37,713 nucleotides of DNA. It comes from Chitinilyticum litopenaei DSM 21440. GTDB taxonomy: Bacteria; Pseudomonadota; Gammaproteobacteria; Burkholderiales; Chitinibacteraceae. Shown piece by piece: positions 9,005 through 16,936 of the stretch (its first letter is position 1; each line of letters begins with the position of its first letter). Below the pieces are notes generated by a model, which made no database searches, had not been told where the DNA came from, and worked only from the letters and a program-made list of their open reading frames with translations. Position numbers and translations under genes: made by a program. The stretch spans positions 1 to 37,713 of the forward strand of contig NZ_ATZJ01000041.1 of assembly GCF_000428145.1 (NCBI RefSeq), given 5' to 3'.

Positions 9005-10080
9005 AAACGAACAAGCTGCTTTCCATTCTCCTGTGCCTGGCATCAACGCCGCTATGGGCTCATGGTGGTGAGGATCATGGCGATGCTCCTCAGGTCGCTA
9101 TCTCGGCGGATAAACCGCAACGCCTGCCTGATGGGCGTGTGTCTTTACCCAAATCCGCCCAGCATCGCCTGGCCATCCGCACGATACAGGCCGTTGAGGC
9201 CTCGTTCCCCAAAGCCTTCGAGCTCAGCGGCCATGTGGTTCTTGATCCCAATAAAGGCGGCAGGGTGCAGGCCGGGACTGCTGGCAAACTTGTGACCCCG
9301 AGTAGCGGATTCCCGCCCTTGGGTGCAACGGTTCGCAAAGGCCAGGTTCTAGGCAGCATCACGCCAGTAGCCAATTCATTTGAAACCGCACAACGTCAGG
9401 CTGAATTGGCCCAGGCGCAGAGTGAGCTTCGTCTGGCCGAACAGACTGCGAACCGATTGGCAGAACTGACCGGCAGCGTGGCCAGAAAGGACATCGACGC
9501 AGCGATGATTCAGCTGCAAGCCACCCGGGCTAAAGTTGCTGCGCTGAAGGCGGGAAGCGCTGGCGAAACGCTGCGCTCGCCGGTGGATGGCGTGATTGCT
9601 TCCAGCAATGCGGTGAATGGGCAGATGGTCGACGCTGGCGCGCTGGTTTTCGAAGTCGTGGCGAATGACGGTATGCTGATCGAAGCACTGGCCTACGACG
9701 CCGCAATGGTCAATGCGATTGCCGGTGCGACGCTGAACGGCAAGCCACTGCGCTACCTTGGGGGCGCGCTGGCCTTGCGCGATGGCGCCTTGCCGCTGCG
9801 CTTCAAGCCGGAAGTCACGATAGCGCTGGCGCTTGGTCAGCCGGTGAAGATCGTGGCGCAAAGCAAGGAGCAAGTAAAAGGCATCAAGGTGCCGGCCAGC
9901 AGTGTGGTCAAAAATGCAGCCAATGAGTCCGTGGTCTGGCTGCATGAAAGCGCGCTGATATTCCGTGCCTTGCCCGTACAGGTTTCACCGTTGGATGGTG
10001 AGTCAGTACTCGTTCGCGGCGTACCTGCCAAGGCTCGCGTTGTCTCTCAGGGCGCCACCCTGATCAACCAGATCCGCTAA
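9001..10080 (+). CDS. CzcB/CusB-like RND periplasmic adaptor protein
   Basis: A 359-residue membrane fusion protein. The ATG at 9001 overlaps the previous stop and gives a signal peptide ending PLWA, then HGGEDHG. The lipoyl-like halves are at about residues 75-105 (GKLVTPSSGFPPLGATVRKGQ) and around 180-200 (LRSPVDGVIASSNAVNGQMV), separated by an alpha-hairpin rich in Ala/Gln/Glu. The frame is open further upstream to 8911, but that part lies inside the preceding gene. It would join the inner-membrane pump 12 bases downstream to the TolC-like channel. The short metal-binding N-terminus is the only visible hint of substrate. Confidence 0.88.
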   Translation: MKTNKLLSILLCLASTPLWAHGGEDHGDAPQVAISADKPQRLPDGRVSLPKSAQHRLAIRTIQAVEASFPKAFELSGHVVLDPNKGGRVQAGTAGKLVTPSSGFPPLGATVRKGQVLGSITPVANSFETAQRQAELAQAQSELRLAEQTANRLAELTGSVARKDIDAAMIQLQATRAKVAALKAGSAGETLRSPVDGVIASSNAVNGQMVDAGALVFEVVANDGMLIEALAYDAAMVNAIAGATLNGKPLRYLGGALALRDGALPLRFKPEVTIALALGQPVKIVAQSKEQVKGIKVPASSVVKNAANESVVWLHESALIFRALPVQVSPLDGESVLVRGVPAKARVVSQGATLINQIR

Positions 10081-10091
10081 AGAGGTGAATC

Positions 10092-13000
10092 ATGTTTAGC
10101 TGGATCGTCAATCACAGCCTGAATAACCGGCTGTTCGTCAGTGCCTTTGCACTGATCTTGCTGGTATGGGGAGGCATCGTTGCCAGCCGCATGCCGGTCG
10201 ATGTATTCCCCGATCTCAACAAGCCTACCGTTACCATCATGACGGAAGCCGGCGGCATGGCGCCGGAAGAAGTGGAGCAGCTGGTCAGTTTCCCGCTGGA
10301 AACCTCGCTCAATGGCATGCCCGGCGTCAGCCGGGTGCGCTCGGTATCCGGTGTCGGCCTGTCCATCATTTACGCAGAGTTCGACTGGGGGTCGGACATC
10401 TATCGCAACCGGCAATTGGTGGCTGAACGTCTGGCCGAGGTCAGGGAAAGCCTGCCACCCGACGTGAAGCCGGTCATGGGGCCGATTTCCTCCGTCATGG
10501 GCGAAATCATGCTGATTGCCTTTCCGGCCGACCCCGGCAAGGTCAGTCCGATGGCCGTGCGCGAGTACGTTGATTTCGTGTTGCGCCCCCGCCTCTTGTC
10601 CATACCCGGTGTGGCGCAAGTCATTCCGATTGGCGGCGAAGTTCGGCAATTTCGCGTGGAGCCCAATACCGCCTTGATGGCGCAGCTATCAGTGGGGTAT
10701 GGCGACATAGAAAATGCACTCAAAGGGTTCTCAAGCAATACCAGCGGTGGGTATTTGGAGGTCAATGCCCGTGAATACCTGATTCGCAACATGGGGCGCA
10801 CCACGCGGCTGGAGGACATGCAAAACCTGGCGGTCAAGGACAACAACGGCCAGCCTATCCTGCTCAAGCAGGTAGCCGATGTGAAATTTGCGCCCGCCTT
10901 CAAACGCGGCGACGCGGGTTTTGATGGCAAGCCGGCCGTGATCGTTGGCGTGCAAAAGCAGCCTACAGCCGATTCGGTTCGCCTGACCCGCGAAATCGAG
11001 CAGGCGCTGGACAGCATGGCGAAGAGCATGCCCGCAGGCATCAGCATGCCGCAAGTGTCGTTCAGGCAGGCCGATTTCATCGAGGCGTCAATTGGCAACG
11101 TCGAAGAAGCATTGCGAGACGGCGCCATCATGGTGGCAGTCATCCTGTTCCTGTTCCTGATGAACATGCGCACAACGGTCATTTCGCTCACGGCCATTCC
11201 GCTGTCATTGGCACTGACCTTCCTGATCTTCAAGGCCATGGGCTTGTCGGTGAATGTGATGACACTGGGGGGGCTGGCCATCGCGATTGGCGAGCTGGTC
11301 GACGATGCACTGGTGGATGTCGAAAATGTGCTGCGGCGCCTGAAGGAGCAGAAACCGCAAGGCGCGCTCAATGTCATGCGTGTCATCAGCAGCGCCTGCA
11401 ATGAAGTGCGCTCGGGTGTGGTGGTGGCAACGCTGGTAGTGGTGCTGGTCTTTGTTCCGCTGTTTGCTTTGCCGGGCATGGAGGGACGGCTGTTTGCCCC
11501 GCTGGGCGTGGCCTACATCACCTCGATTCTGGCCAGTCTGCTGGTGGCGCTCACCGTGACGCCTGTCATGTGTTATTACCTGCTCCCGCGCATGAAGCAG
11601 ATCGATCACGGTGACGGCAAGCTGGTGCAATGGCTCAAAAGCTGGGATCGGCGTCTATTGCTGGCGACCTTTCCGCACGCCGGCAAGTTGCTGGTGGCCG
11701 CCGTGCTGCTGCTGGTGGCCGTGCTGGCAACCGTCCCATTGCTGCCGCGCGCCTTCTTGCCAGCCTTTAATGAAGGCACGCTACTGGTCAGTCTGCAGCT
11801 CAACCCGGGTACCTCGCTGGCCGAGGCTAACCGGGTCGGCAGCCTGGCCGAACAGCTGGTGCTGGAGGTGCCGGAGGTCGAAAGTGTCGGTCGGCGTACC
11901 GGGCGGGCCGAGCTCGACGAGCATGCCGAGGGGGTGCACACCAGCGAGCTGGATATCGACCTGAAGGCATCCGAGCGCAGCCGGGACGAGGTGCTGGCCG
12001 ATATTCGCAGTCGCCTTGCCCCCTTGCCGGCCACCACCACCGTGGGGCAACCCATCTCGCACCGGCTTGACCATCTGCTGTCCGGCGTGCGCGCACAGAT
12101 TGCCATCAAGCTGTATGGCGACGATCTGGATACCTTGCGCGGTCAGGCGGCGCTACTGAAAGAGTCGTTGACTGGTATCCCCGGCCTGACCGATCTGCAG
12201 GTAGAGAAGCAGGTGCTGATTCCGCAACTGAAGGTGCGGCTGGACTATGATCGTGCAGCCAGCCTCGGCGTGGCGCCGGGCGAATTGCTGCGCGTACTGG
12301 AAACCTTGGGCGAGGGCGACACCGTTGCGCAGATCATCGACAGCAACAAGCGCTTCGATCTGGTGATCCGCCTGCCGGACAGTGCGCGTACCCAGCAGGG
12401 ACTGGGCAATATCCTGATCGATACACCGCACGGTCGGGTTCCGCTTAGCCAGGTCGCGACCATCGAGGAAGGCGACGGCCCCAATCAGATCGGTCGTGAA
12501 AACAGCCGCCGCCGCATCATCATTTCGGCCAATACCGACGGCTCGGACATGGCCGCGATCATTGCGCAGATCCGCGCAAAAATAGCGGCCAACAAACTTC
12601 CGGATGGGTATTTCATCAGTCTGGAAGGGCAGTTCCAGGCTCAGGAAGCCGCCAGCAGGCTGATTGCCGGGCTGTCACTGGTGTCACTGGCGCTGATCTT
12701 CATGGTGCTCTACAGCCGCTACAAGTCGGTCACGCTTACCGCGATGATCATGGGCAATATCCCCATGGCACTGATCGGCAGTGTCATCGCCATGTGGCTG
12801 GCCGGCATCACGCTCTCGGTGGCGTCGCTGGTCGGTTTCATCACGCTGACCGGTATTGCCACCCGCAATGGCATCCTGAAAGTCAGTCATTACATCAATC
12901 TGTGCAAATTCGAAGGGGAATCGTTCGGGCAGGCCATGATCATCCGTGGCTCGCTGGAACGCCTGACGCCGGTACTGATGACCGCGCTGACAGCCGCCCT

Positions 13001-13193
13001 CGCGCTCACTCCGCTGCTCTTTGCCGCCGATGCCCCGGGCAAGGAAATCCTGCACCCCGTTGCCGTGGTGATCTTCGGCGGACTGGTCAGCTCGACCCTG
13101 CTCGATACGCTGCTTACGCCGCTGATGTTCTGGCTGTTCGGCGAAAAGCCGCTGAAACGTCTACTGGCCGACTCTGACCAGCAAATGTTCTAA
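10092..13193 (+). CDS. Heavy-metal RND (HME family) efflux pump, intact
   Basis: A full-length 1033-residue proton-coupled RND pump. It has FPDLNKPTVTIMTEAGGMAPEEVE near the N-terminus, a TM4 charged signature AIGELVDDALVDVENVLRRL near residue 400, and a second membrane block with GFITLTGIATRNGILKVSHY near residue 930. The signature differs from the CusA type (AIGAMVDAAIVMIEN). The positions of the CusA copper methionines read LLVSLQLNPG, SELDIDL and RLDHLLSGV, with no Met, so Cu(I)/Ag(I) transport by the CusA relay is unlikely. A divalent metal is more probable, but I cannot assign which. AGAGGTGAATC precedes the ATG. It is the fifth gene of the operon. Confidence 0.92.
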   Translation: MFSWIVNHSLNNRLFVSAFALILLVWGGIVASRMPVDVFPDLNKPTVTIMTEAGGMAPEEVEQLVSFPLETSLNGMPGVSRVRSVSGVGLSIIYAEFDWGSDIYRNRQLVAERLAEVRESLPPDVKPVMGPISSVMGEIMLIAFPADPGKVSPMAVREYVDFVLRPRLLSIPGVAQVIPIGGEVRQFRVEPNTALMAQLSVGYGDIENALKGFSSNTSGGYLEVNAREYLIRNMGRTTRLEDMQNLAVKDNNGQPILLKQVADVKFAPAFKRGDAGFDGKPAVIVGVQKQPTADSVRLTREIEQALDSMAKSMPAGISMPQVSFRQADFIEASIGNVEEALRDGAIMVAVILFLFLMNMRTTVISLTAIPLSLALTFLIFKAMGLSVNVMTLGGLAIAIGELVDDALVDVENVLRRLKEQKPQGALNVMRVISSACNEVRSGVVVATLVVVLVFVPLFALPGMEGRLFAPLGVAYITSILASLLVALTVTPVMCYYLLPRMKQIDHGDGKLVQWLKSWDRRLLLATFPHAGKLLVAAVLLLVAVLATVPLLPRAFLPAFNEGTLLVSLQLNPGTSLAEANRVGSLAEQLVLEVPEVESVGRRTGRAELDEHAEGVHTSELDIDLKASERSRDEVLADIRSRLAPLPATTTVGQPISHRLDHLLSGVRAQIAIKLYGDDLDTLRGQAALLKESLTGIPGLTDLQVEKQVLIPQLKVRLDYDRAASLGVAPGELLRVLETLGEGDTVAQIIDSNKRFDLVIRLPDSARTQQGLGNILIDTPHGRVPLSQVATIEEGDGPNQIGRENSRRRIIISANTDGSDMAAIIAQIRAKIAANKLPDGYFISLEGQFQAQEAASRLIAGLSLVSLALIFMVLYSRYKSVTLTAMIMGNIPMALIGSVIAMWLAGITLSVASLVGFITLTGIATRNGILKVSHYINLCKFEGESFGQAMIIRGSLERLTPVLMTALTAALALTPLLFAADAPGKEILHPVAVVIFGGLVSSTLLDTLLTPLMFWLFGEKPLKRLLADSDQQMF

Positions 13194-13231
13194 ATCACTC
13201 ACATGGGTATTCAAATCCAAAGGAAATCGAC

Positions 13232-13606
13232 ATGAAAAAAGTACTGCTCGTAACGCTGCTTTCTCTGGCCTCCGCAATGGCATTGGCGGATGGCGTGATG
13301 AAACCCATGCATAACGGCATCATGGCAGAAGCCACTTCGGGTACTCGGGCTGAGTTCTCCAGTGAAGGCAATATGATCATGGTGTATCTGACTAGCCACC
13401 ACGATGAGAAGCTCGCCACAAAAGGCGCCAGCGGCGAAGTGACCCTGCTGACCGGCAAGGACAAGCAAGTGCTGAAGCTGCAACCCTCCGGAGAAAACTC
13501 ATTTATGGCGCAGGGCCAGTACAAGCTGGCTCCTGGAGCCAAGGCACTGGTGAAGGTGACTCTGCCGGGCAAGGCCACCGAGCAATTCCGCTTTGATCTG
13601 AAGTAA
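13232..13606 (+). CDS. Small periplasmic protein at the end of the RND operon
   Basis: A 124-residue protein with a clear signal peptide (MKKVLLVTLLSLASAMALAD) and a small beta-rich mature part containing KPMHNGIM, SHHDEK and a C-terminal FRFDLK. AAAGGAAATCGAC gives a good ribosome site. It lies 38 bases after the pump gene on the same strand and is followed by a hairpin, so it is probably the last gene of the operon. I do not recognise a characterised family. A periplasmic metal-binding or accessory role is inferred from its His/Met content and position. Confidence 0.75.
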   Translation: MKKVLLVTLLSLASAMALADGVMKPMHNGIMAEATSGTRAEFSSEGNMIMVYLTSHHDEKLATKGASGEVTLLTGKDKQVLKLQPSGENSFMAQGQYKLAPGAKALVKVTLPGKATEQFRFDLK

Positions 13607-13618
13607 GACCCCCCTCAA

Positions 13619-13645
13619 CCGGCCGGGAGGTGAACTTCCGGCTGG
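13619..13645 (+). terminator. Hairpin after the RND operon, possible terminator
   Basis: An 11-bp stem (CCGGCCGGGAG / CTTCCGGCTGG, two G-U pairs) with a GTGAA loop begins 12 bases after the stop of the last operon gene. There is no T run after it, so strong intrinsic termination is uncertain. Confidence 0.45.
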
Positions 13646-13860
13646 CTCTATGCAACGGAGGCGAAAAGATAAAAGATGAATCGACGTCACTCAAGCATGC
13701 TCGCTGATCCGGATTCAATGACTCAATTGCTTGAGCAAAGGACGTCGCACTGTTGGAACGTACTGGTGTGATCTGGACCCGATATCAGGGCATACCCGTC
13801 AAATTGGCGGATATGGTTTGACTGCCATGGAATTGCAGATAACGCGTCATCCATGATGGC

Positions 13861-14592
13861 ATGGACAAGCCGGGTTTTAGCATGCTGCACGACTTGACCG
13901 GGGAGAACCGCTGGCAGTGGCCTTGTTCCCACCAACAGCTACCACCACAACTCCAGTCTTTATTACCACCTCAGGATCCCTATTCACCGATGCGGCGTCT
14001 GATGCATAACCTGCTGGATGCTCGCGGCATTGAGCGACGCGCCCGGATGCCCATCGAACAGGAATGGTTATTGCGGACTCAATTCGGAGCTGGTGGCATC
14101 GGTCACCTTGACGTGTTTGCTGATGACCACAGTGCTGCTCGGCACTATGTCCAACCACAACCCATTCTGCAGGCGCTGCCACCAGCTGATGCGATCTGGT
14201 CCTGCCTGCGTAATGGCAAAGTGAACCCAGGGCCTGATGAACTCTGCAGCATCATGGCGAACATGCAGCTCATTGGCGTCCCAGGAATGATCCCGAAACT
14301 CATTCACGAGCGAACCTGTCACCGGACAACAGGTGCTTATCACGGTGGAACTGAACGATTATCCACGCGTGTTGGCTGCAGGACTGGGAACAACACGCCT
14401 AACTGGCCGCACAAGAAGTCGAGATCGAAGCCGCGCCGGAAGATGAAGACCCGGAATGGCAGGAACAATGGCAAGAAGCCCAGTCAGACATGGACGACTA
14501 CTGCCGCTCTGATGAAGAAGGCTGGTTCTACGCCGACGACGATTCCCATGACGAATTCTGAGCACACCAGCCCCGCTCGCCTTCACCAATAG
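13861..14592 (+). pseudogene. Decayed coding region of unknown function
   Basis: The 243-codon open frame here looks gene-like only in its first half (about 13861-14240). Toward the 3' end the coding-like signal jumps frame: near 14310-14360 a different frame reads GQQVLITVELNDYPRVL. At 14403-14561 a third frame reads LAAQEVEIEAAPEDEDPEW and ends DDDSHDEF, an acidic tail typical of a real C-terminus, directly before the ribosome site of the next degraded gene. The simplest reading is one or two former genes broken by frameshifts and nonsense changes. No domain is recognised. The 13650-13860 stretch before it shows no gene. Confidence 0.4.
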
Positions 14593-14601
14593 GAGCACAC
14601 C

Positions 14602-14807
14602 ATGTCCCCTTTTTCCTGCCCCCTACTCGCCGCCACTGGTGTATCGCTGCACCCGCTGCGGGCACGAACCATCCTTACGTCGCCCTGTTGGCGCGCGGGC
14701 TTGGCGCCCTGCGCGATCAGCCGCATGACAGCAACTGTCCGAAGTGCGGTGCACGCACCCGCGTCGAGCGCTCGCACCGGCGACCGCCGTCCTGGCTGAT
14801 CTTTTAA
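14602..14807 (+). pseudogene. Frameshifted small zinc-ribbon protein
   Basis: A good ribosome site (AGGAGCACACC) precedes the ATG at 14602, but the coding signal changes frame twice. The second frame reads YSPPLVYRCTRCG; the third reads PYVALLARGLGALRD and NCPKCGARTRVERS and ends PSWLIF. Joined, they give one CxxC...CxxC zinc ribbon of about 65 residues. The run of five T near 14610 is a likely place for one of the indels. Sequencing error in that run is an alternative explanation for one frameshift but not for both. Confidence 0.5.
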
Positions 14808-14948
14808 GCTCGCGACGGACGCAAATCCATCGCTGGCCTGACAGCGAACAACCTGCCGCAGGGCTGCGTCAATCATCAGGTCTGTGTTTCCCCGCCCAGA
14901 CTTTCCGAAGGGGATTAAGACTTGTACGGCTGACGGTACATCTCGCGG

Positions 14949-15131
14949 ATGTCGGTGGAGCTGGCGACGCTGGAGTGGGTTTCGTGGTTCAATCACCAGC
15001 GTTTGCTGGCACCGCTCGGCTACATCCCGCCGACGGAGGTGGAGGCAAACTACTACCGCAGTCTGAGCGAGCAGGCCGTACCGGCCCGACTCACACAAAA
15101 CAGCCTCCGCGAAACCCAGGGTGATTCATCA
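14949..15131 (+). pseudogene. IS3-family transposase (OrfB) C-terminal remnant
   Basis: About 60 codons match the end of an IS3-type OrfB integrase: VELATLEWVSWFNHQRLLAPLGYIP, then ANYYRSLSEQA and LRETQGDSS. Upstream, this frame has a stop and no rve-domain sequence, so only the C-terminal tail survives. The 14808-14948 stretch before it shows no recognisable gene. The remnant separates the decayed genes from the XRE regulator that begins 20 bases further on. Confidence 0.75.
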
Positions 15132-15153
15132 TGCCATGGGACGCTGAACGCAC

Positions 15154-15384
15154 TCATTCCGCGTGATCCTGCCCTGTCTGCGCCTCGGGAAGATACTCAA
15201 TCAGATCTTCGATCTTGCAGTTGAAGTACCGACAAAGCGCGTCCAGCACTTCAAGTTCGATACGCTCTGCTGTCTCGTGATAAAGCCGCGTGAGCGTTCC
15301 GCGGTTGAGATTGGTGTCACGGGCAACGTCGCTGATTTTCAATCGCTTCTCGCCCATGATCCTGGATAGATGGCACTTGATCAT
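15154..15384 (-). CDS. XRE-family (Cro/C1-type) transcriptional repressor
   Basis: A 76-residue single-domain helix-turn-helix protein. The pattern KISDVARDTNLNRGTLTRLYHE is the HTH (about residues 16-37), followed by a helix with LEVLDALCRYFNCKIEDLIEYLP, as in small YozG/Cro-like regulators. It is transcribed away from the rightward operon starting at 15533. Two matching palindromes lie in the space between (15404-15420 and 15455-15471), the nearer one only 20 bases from its start codon, so it probably represses both its own gene and the operon. That assignment is inferred from position. Confidence 0.85.
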   Translation of the reverse strand: MIKCHLSRIMGEKRLKISDVARDTNLNRGTLTRLYHETAERIELEVLDALCRYFNCKIEDLIEYLPEAQTGQDHAE

Positions 15385-15403
15385 GTGTATTCTCGCATCA
15401 AAA

Positions 15404-15420
15404 TGATCTACTGAAGATCA
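15404..15420. promoter_or_regulatory. Operator 1, palindrome facing the XRE gene
   Basis: TGATCTACTGAAGATCA is a 17-bp inverted repeat (GATCT-N5-AGATC core) preceded by AAAA and followed by AAAA. It lies 20 bases upstream of the XRE start. A second copy of the same core, with 51-bp spacing between the two, is at 15455. Likely binding site of the XRE repressor. Confidence 0.65.
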
Positions 15421-15427
15421 AAAAGAC

Positions 15428-15455
15428 TTGCAAAAGGTCTTTTCCTGTGTAAAAT
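15428..15455 (+). promoter_or_regulatory. Predicted promoter of the AAA+/HNH operon
   Basis: TTGCAA (-35) and TAAAAT (-10) are separated by 16 bp. Operator 2 starts at the last base of the -10, so a bound repressor would cover the start point. A small inverted repeat (AAAAGAC...GTCTTTT, 15421-15443) overlaps the -35. Confidence 0.45.
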
Positions 15456-15471
15456 GATCTTCAGGAGATCA
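15455..15471. promoter_or_regulatory. Operator 2, palindrome facing the AAA+/HNH operon
   Basis: TGATCTTCAGGAGATCA repeats the GATCT-N5-AGATC core of operator 1, again preceded by AAAA. It lies directly downstream of a predicted -10 element, as expected for a repressor site. Confidence 0.65.
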
Positions 15472-15532
15472 ACTTGCTTTGTGTTGATGGAAATTGGTCT
15501 CCTGATTTTACATCTCAGACAGGAGCAAAACC

Positions 15533-15703
15533 ATGAGCACCACTTGTTTCATTTCTGAAGAGCTGGCCGCGCGCATTCATGATGCCTGCGCCCCTCGCAA
15601 TCCCTGGTCTGGCCCTAGCCAGATGGGCGCCGCCAATACGTCGCAGTGTCCGCATGCGGATTTTAATGCTGTCAAATCCGGCAACACGTCCCTGTCCGCT
15701 TGA
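15533..15703 (+). CDS. Small ORF leading the AAA+/HNH operon
   Basis: A 56-codon frame with a good ribosome site (AGGAG 8 nt before ATG). Its stop is followed by GAGGAG, the ribosome site of the 406-aa gene. The product (MSTTCFISEELAARIHDACA...) has three cysteines and two histidines (TTCF, DACA, CPHAD) and no recognised domain. Its place between the operator and the next start, with coupled-looking spacing, supports it as a true gene or a translated leader. Confidence 0.5.
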   Translation: MSTTCFISEELAARIHDACAPRNPWSGPSQMGAANTSQCPHADFNAVKSGNTSLSA

Positions 15704-15715
15704 GGAGCAACGATC

Positions 15716-16936
15716 ATGAGTCGCATTAAGCCCCGATTTGTACCCGGCGTGACAGGCGGAGCCCGTCTCGACGATGACCTGCAGCACTTGCCACCGCTGG
15801 ACGAGGAAGCCGTCGAGGCGTTCCGGCAGGCTGATCTGCAGCGGCACTCCGAGTCCTACTGCGAAGAGGATCCGCAGCCGGGCTGGTTTCACTATGAATG
15901 TTTGCAGGCGCGCGAATTGAGCCTGCTGCTGCAAAAGCTCTGTGTGCCGGGCCTCGGGCGGCTGGTTCCGCAGTCCTGGGTGGTTCAGCTGCCTGAGCTT
16001 GCAAGTCCAGGCACCGAGTGGGTGATCGCCGAGAGCATCCAGGACGCAGGATTTGCGGCGCTGGTGCTGAGTGAGGATGAGGCGCTCTGGCCTGTCGTGC
16101 TGCCGGTCGGACACATTCCGGTGCTGACCAGCGGCAACCCGACCACGCTGTCGGCCCTGATTTCCCGCTATCGGCCGCCGCTGGTGCTGTGGTGTTCACC
16201 CCTGCATCTGCCGGATGACGATTTCCGGGTGCGTGGAATCCAACTGCCGGCGTCGTATTTGCAGCACAGGCGGCTTGAACACGACTGGCAGATGCTGGTA
16301 CCAGAGGCCGCGCCCCTGTCGGTTGCCGATGAGGAGATGCTGCTGCAACAACCCGAGCCGGTCCGGCACTGGGTCATGCAGCAGCAGGCGTGGTTTCTCA
16401 ATCAGCAGGTAGCGGCACCAGAATTGACGCAGTTGCTGACGCTGCCGTACGGGGTTCGCTGGCAGGAGACGGCCGCATTTCGCCAGCCATCCGCGGCTGA
16501 CTGGGACGCACGATGGCGGAGCCTGCTGGCGGGCGGTGAGTTTCCCATGCGCGTCGAGTCGGACCAAGCCGCGTCAGGCGGCCTGATGATCGATTGGTGT
16601 ACAGAGTGGCCACTCCCGGCGCGCAACGTCCGTTTTGCGGCGCGCTGGCAACGGTGCGGCCAGCAACTTGCGCTGGAGCTTGATTCGGTGTGCCGTTGGC
16701 CAGCCACGCTGGCGGTAGCCTTGGTGGTGGCCTGCAATCAGGCGAATGGCGGCGAATGGCCGATGACCTGCTGGGTCACTGCCGATGGAGTGCAGGTGCA
16801 GGTGCATGCGCGCTTGCCGCTGGTGGCGACCGGCCCGCAATCCAGCGTGGCGATGGATGCACTGCTGCACCGCGTAACCCAACGGCTGCACGACTGGTGT
16901 CACACGCTGCCGGCTGACAAGGAGTCTCTGCAATGA
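15716..16936 (+). CDS. Uncharacterised 406-residue protein, first large gene of the AAA+/HNH operon
   Basis: I do not recognise a domain. The protein is soluble (no signal peptide or membrane segment) and rich in Trp, Gln and Leu. An N-terminal third has acidic and Trp-rich stretches (EEDPQPGWFHYECLQ). A middle part near residues 80-185 has alternating hydrophobic strands (WVVQLPELA, LWPVVLPVGHIPVL, RYRPPLVLWCSPLHLP). A C-terminal half resembles a beta-rich domain (RNVRFAARWQR, ALELDSVCRWPATLAVALVVAC). GAGGAG lies 7 nt before the ATG. The gene overlaps the AAA+ gene by 4 bases (ATGA), so the two proteins are probably made together and may form a complex. No catalytic motif is visible. Confidence 0.8.
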   Translation: MSRIKPRFVPGVTGGARLDDDLQHLPPLDEEAVEAFRQADLQRHSESYCEEDPQPGWFHYECLQARELSLLLQKLCVPGLGRLVPQSWVVQLPELASPGTEWVIAESIQDAGFAALVLSEDEALWPVVLPVGHIPVLTSGNPTTLSALISRYRPPLVLWCSPLHLPDDDFRVRGIQLPASYLQHRRLEHDWQMLVPEAAPLSVADEEMLLQQPEPVRHWVMQQQAWFLNQQVAAPELTQLLTLPYGVRWQETAAFRQPSAADWDARWRSLLAGGEFPMRVESDQAASGGLMIDWCTEWPLPARNVRFAARWQRCGQQLALELDSVCRWPATLAVALVVACNQANGGEWPMTCWVTADGVQVQVHARLPLVATGPQSSVAMDALLHRVTQRLHDWCHTLPADKESLQ

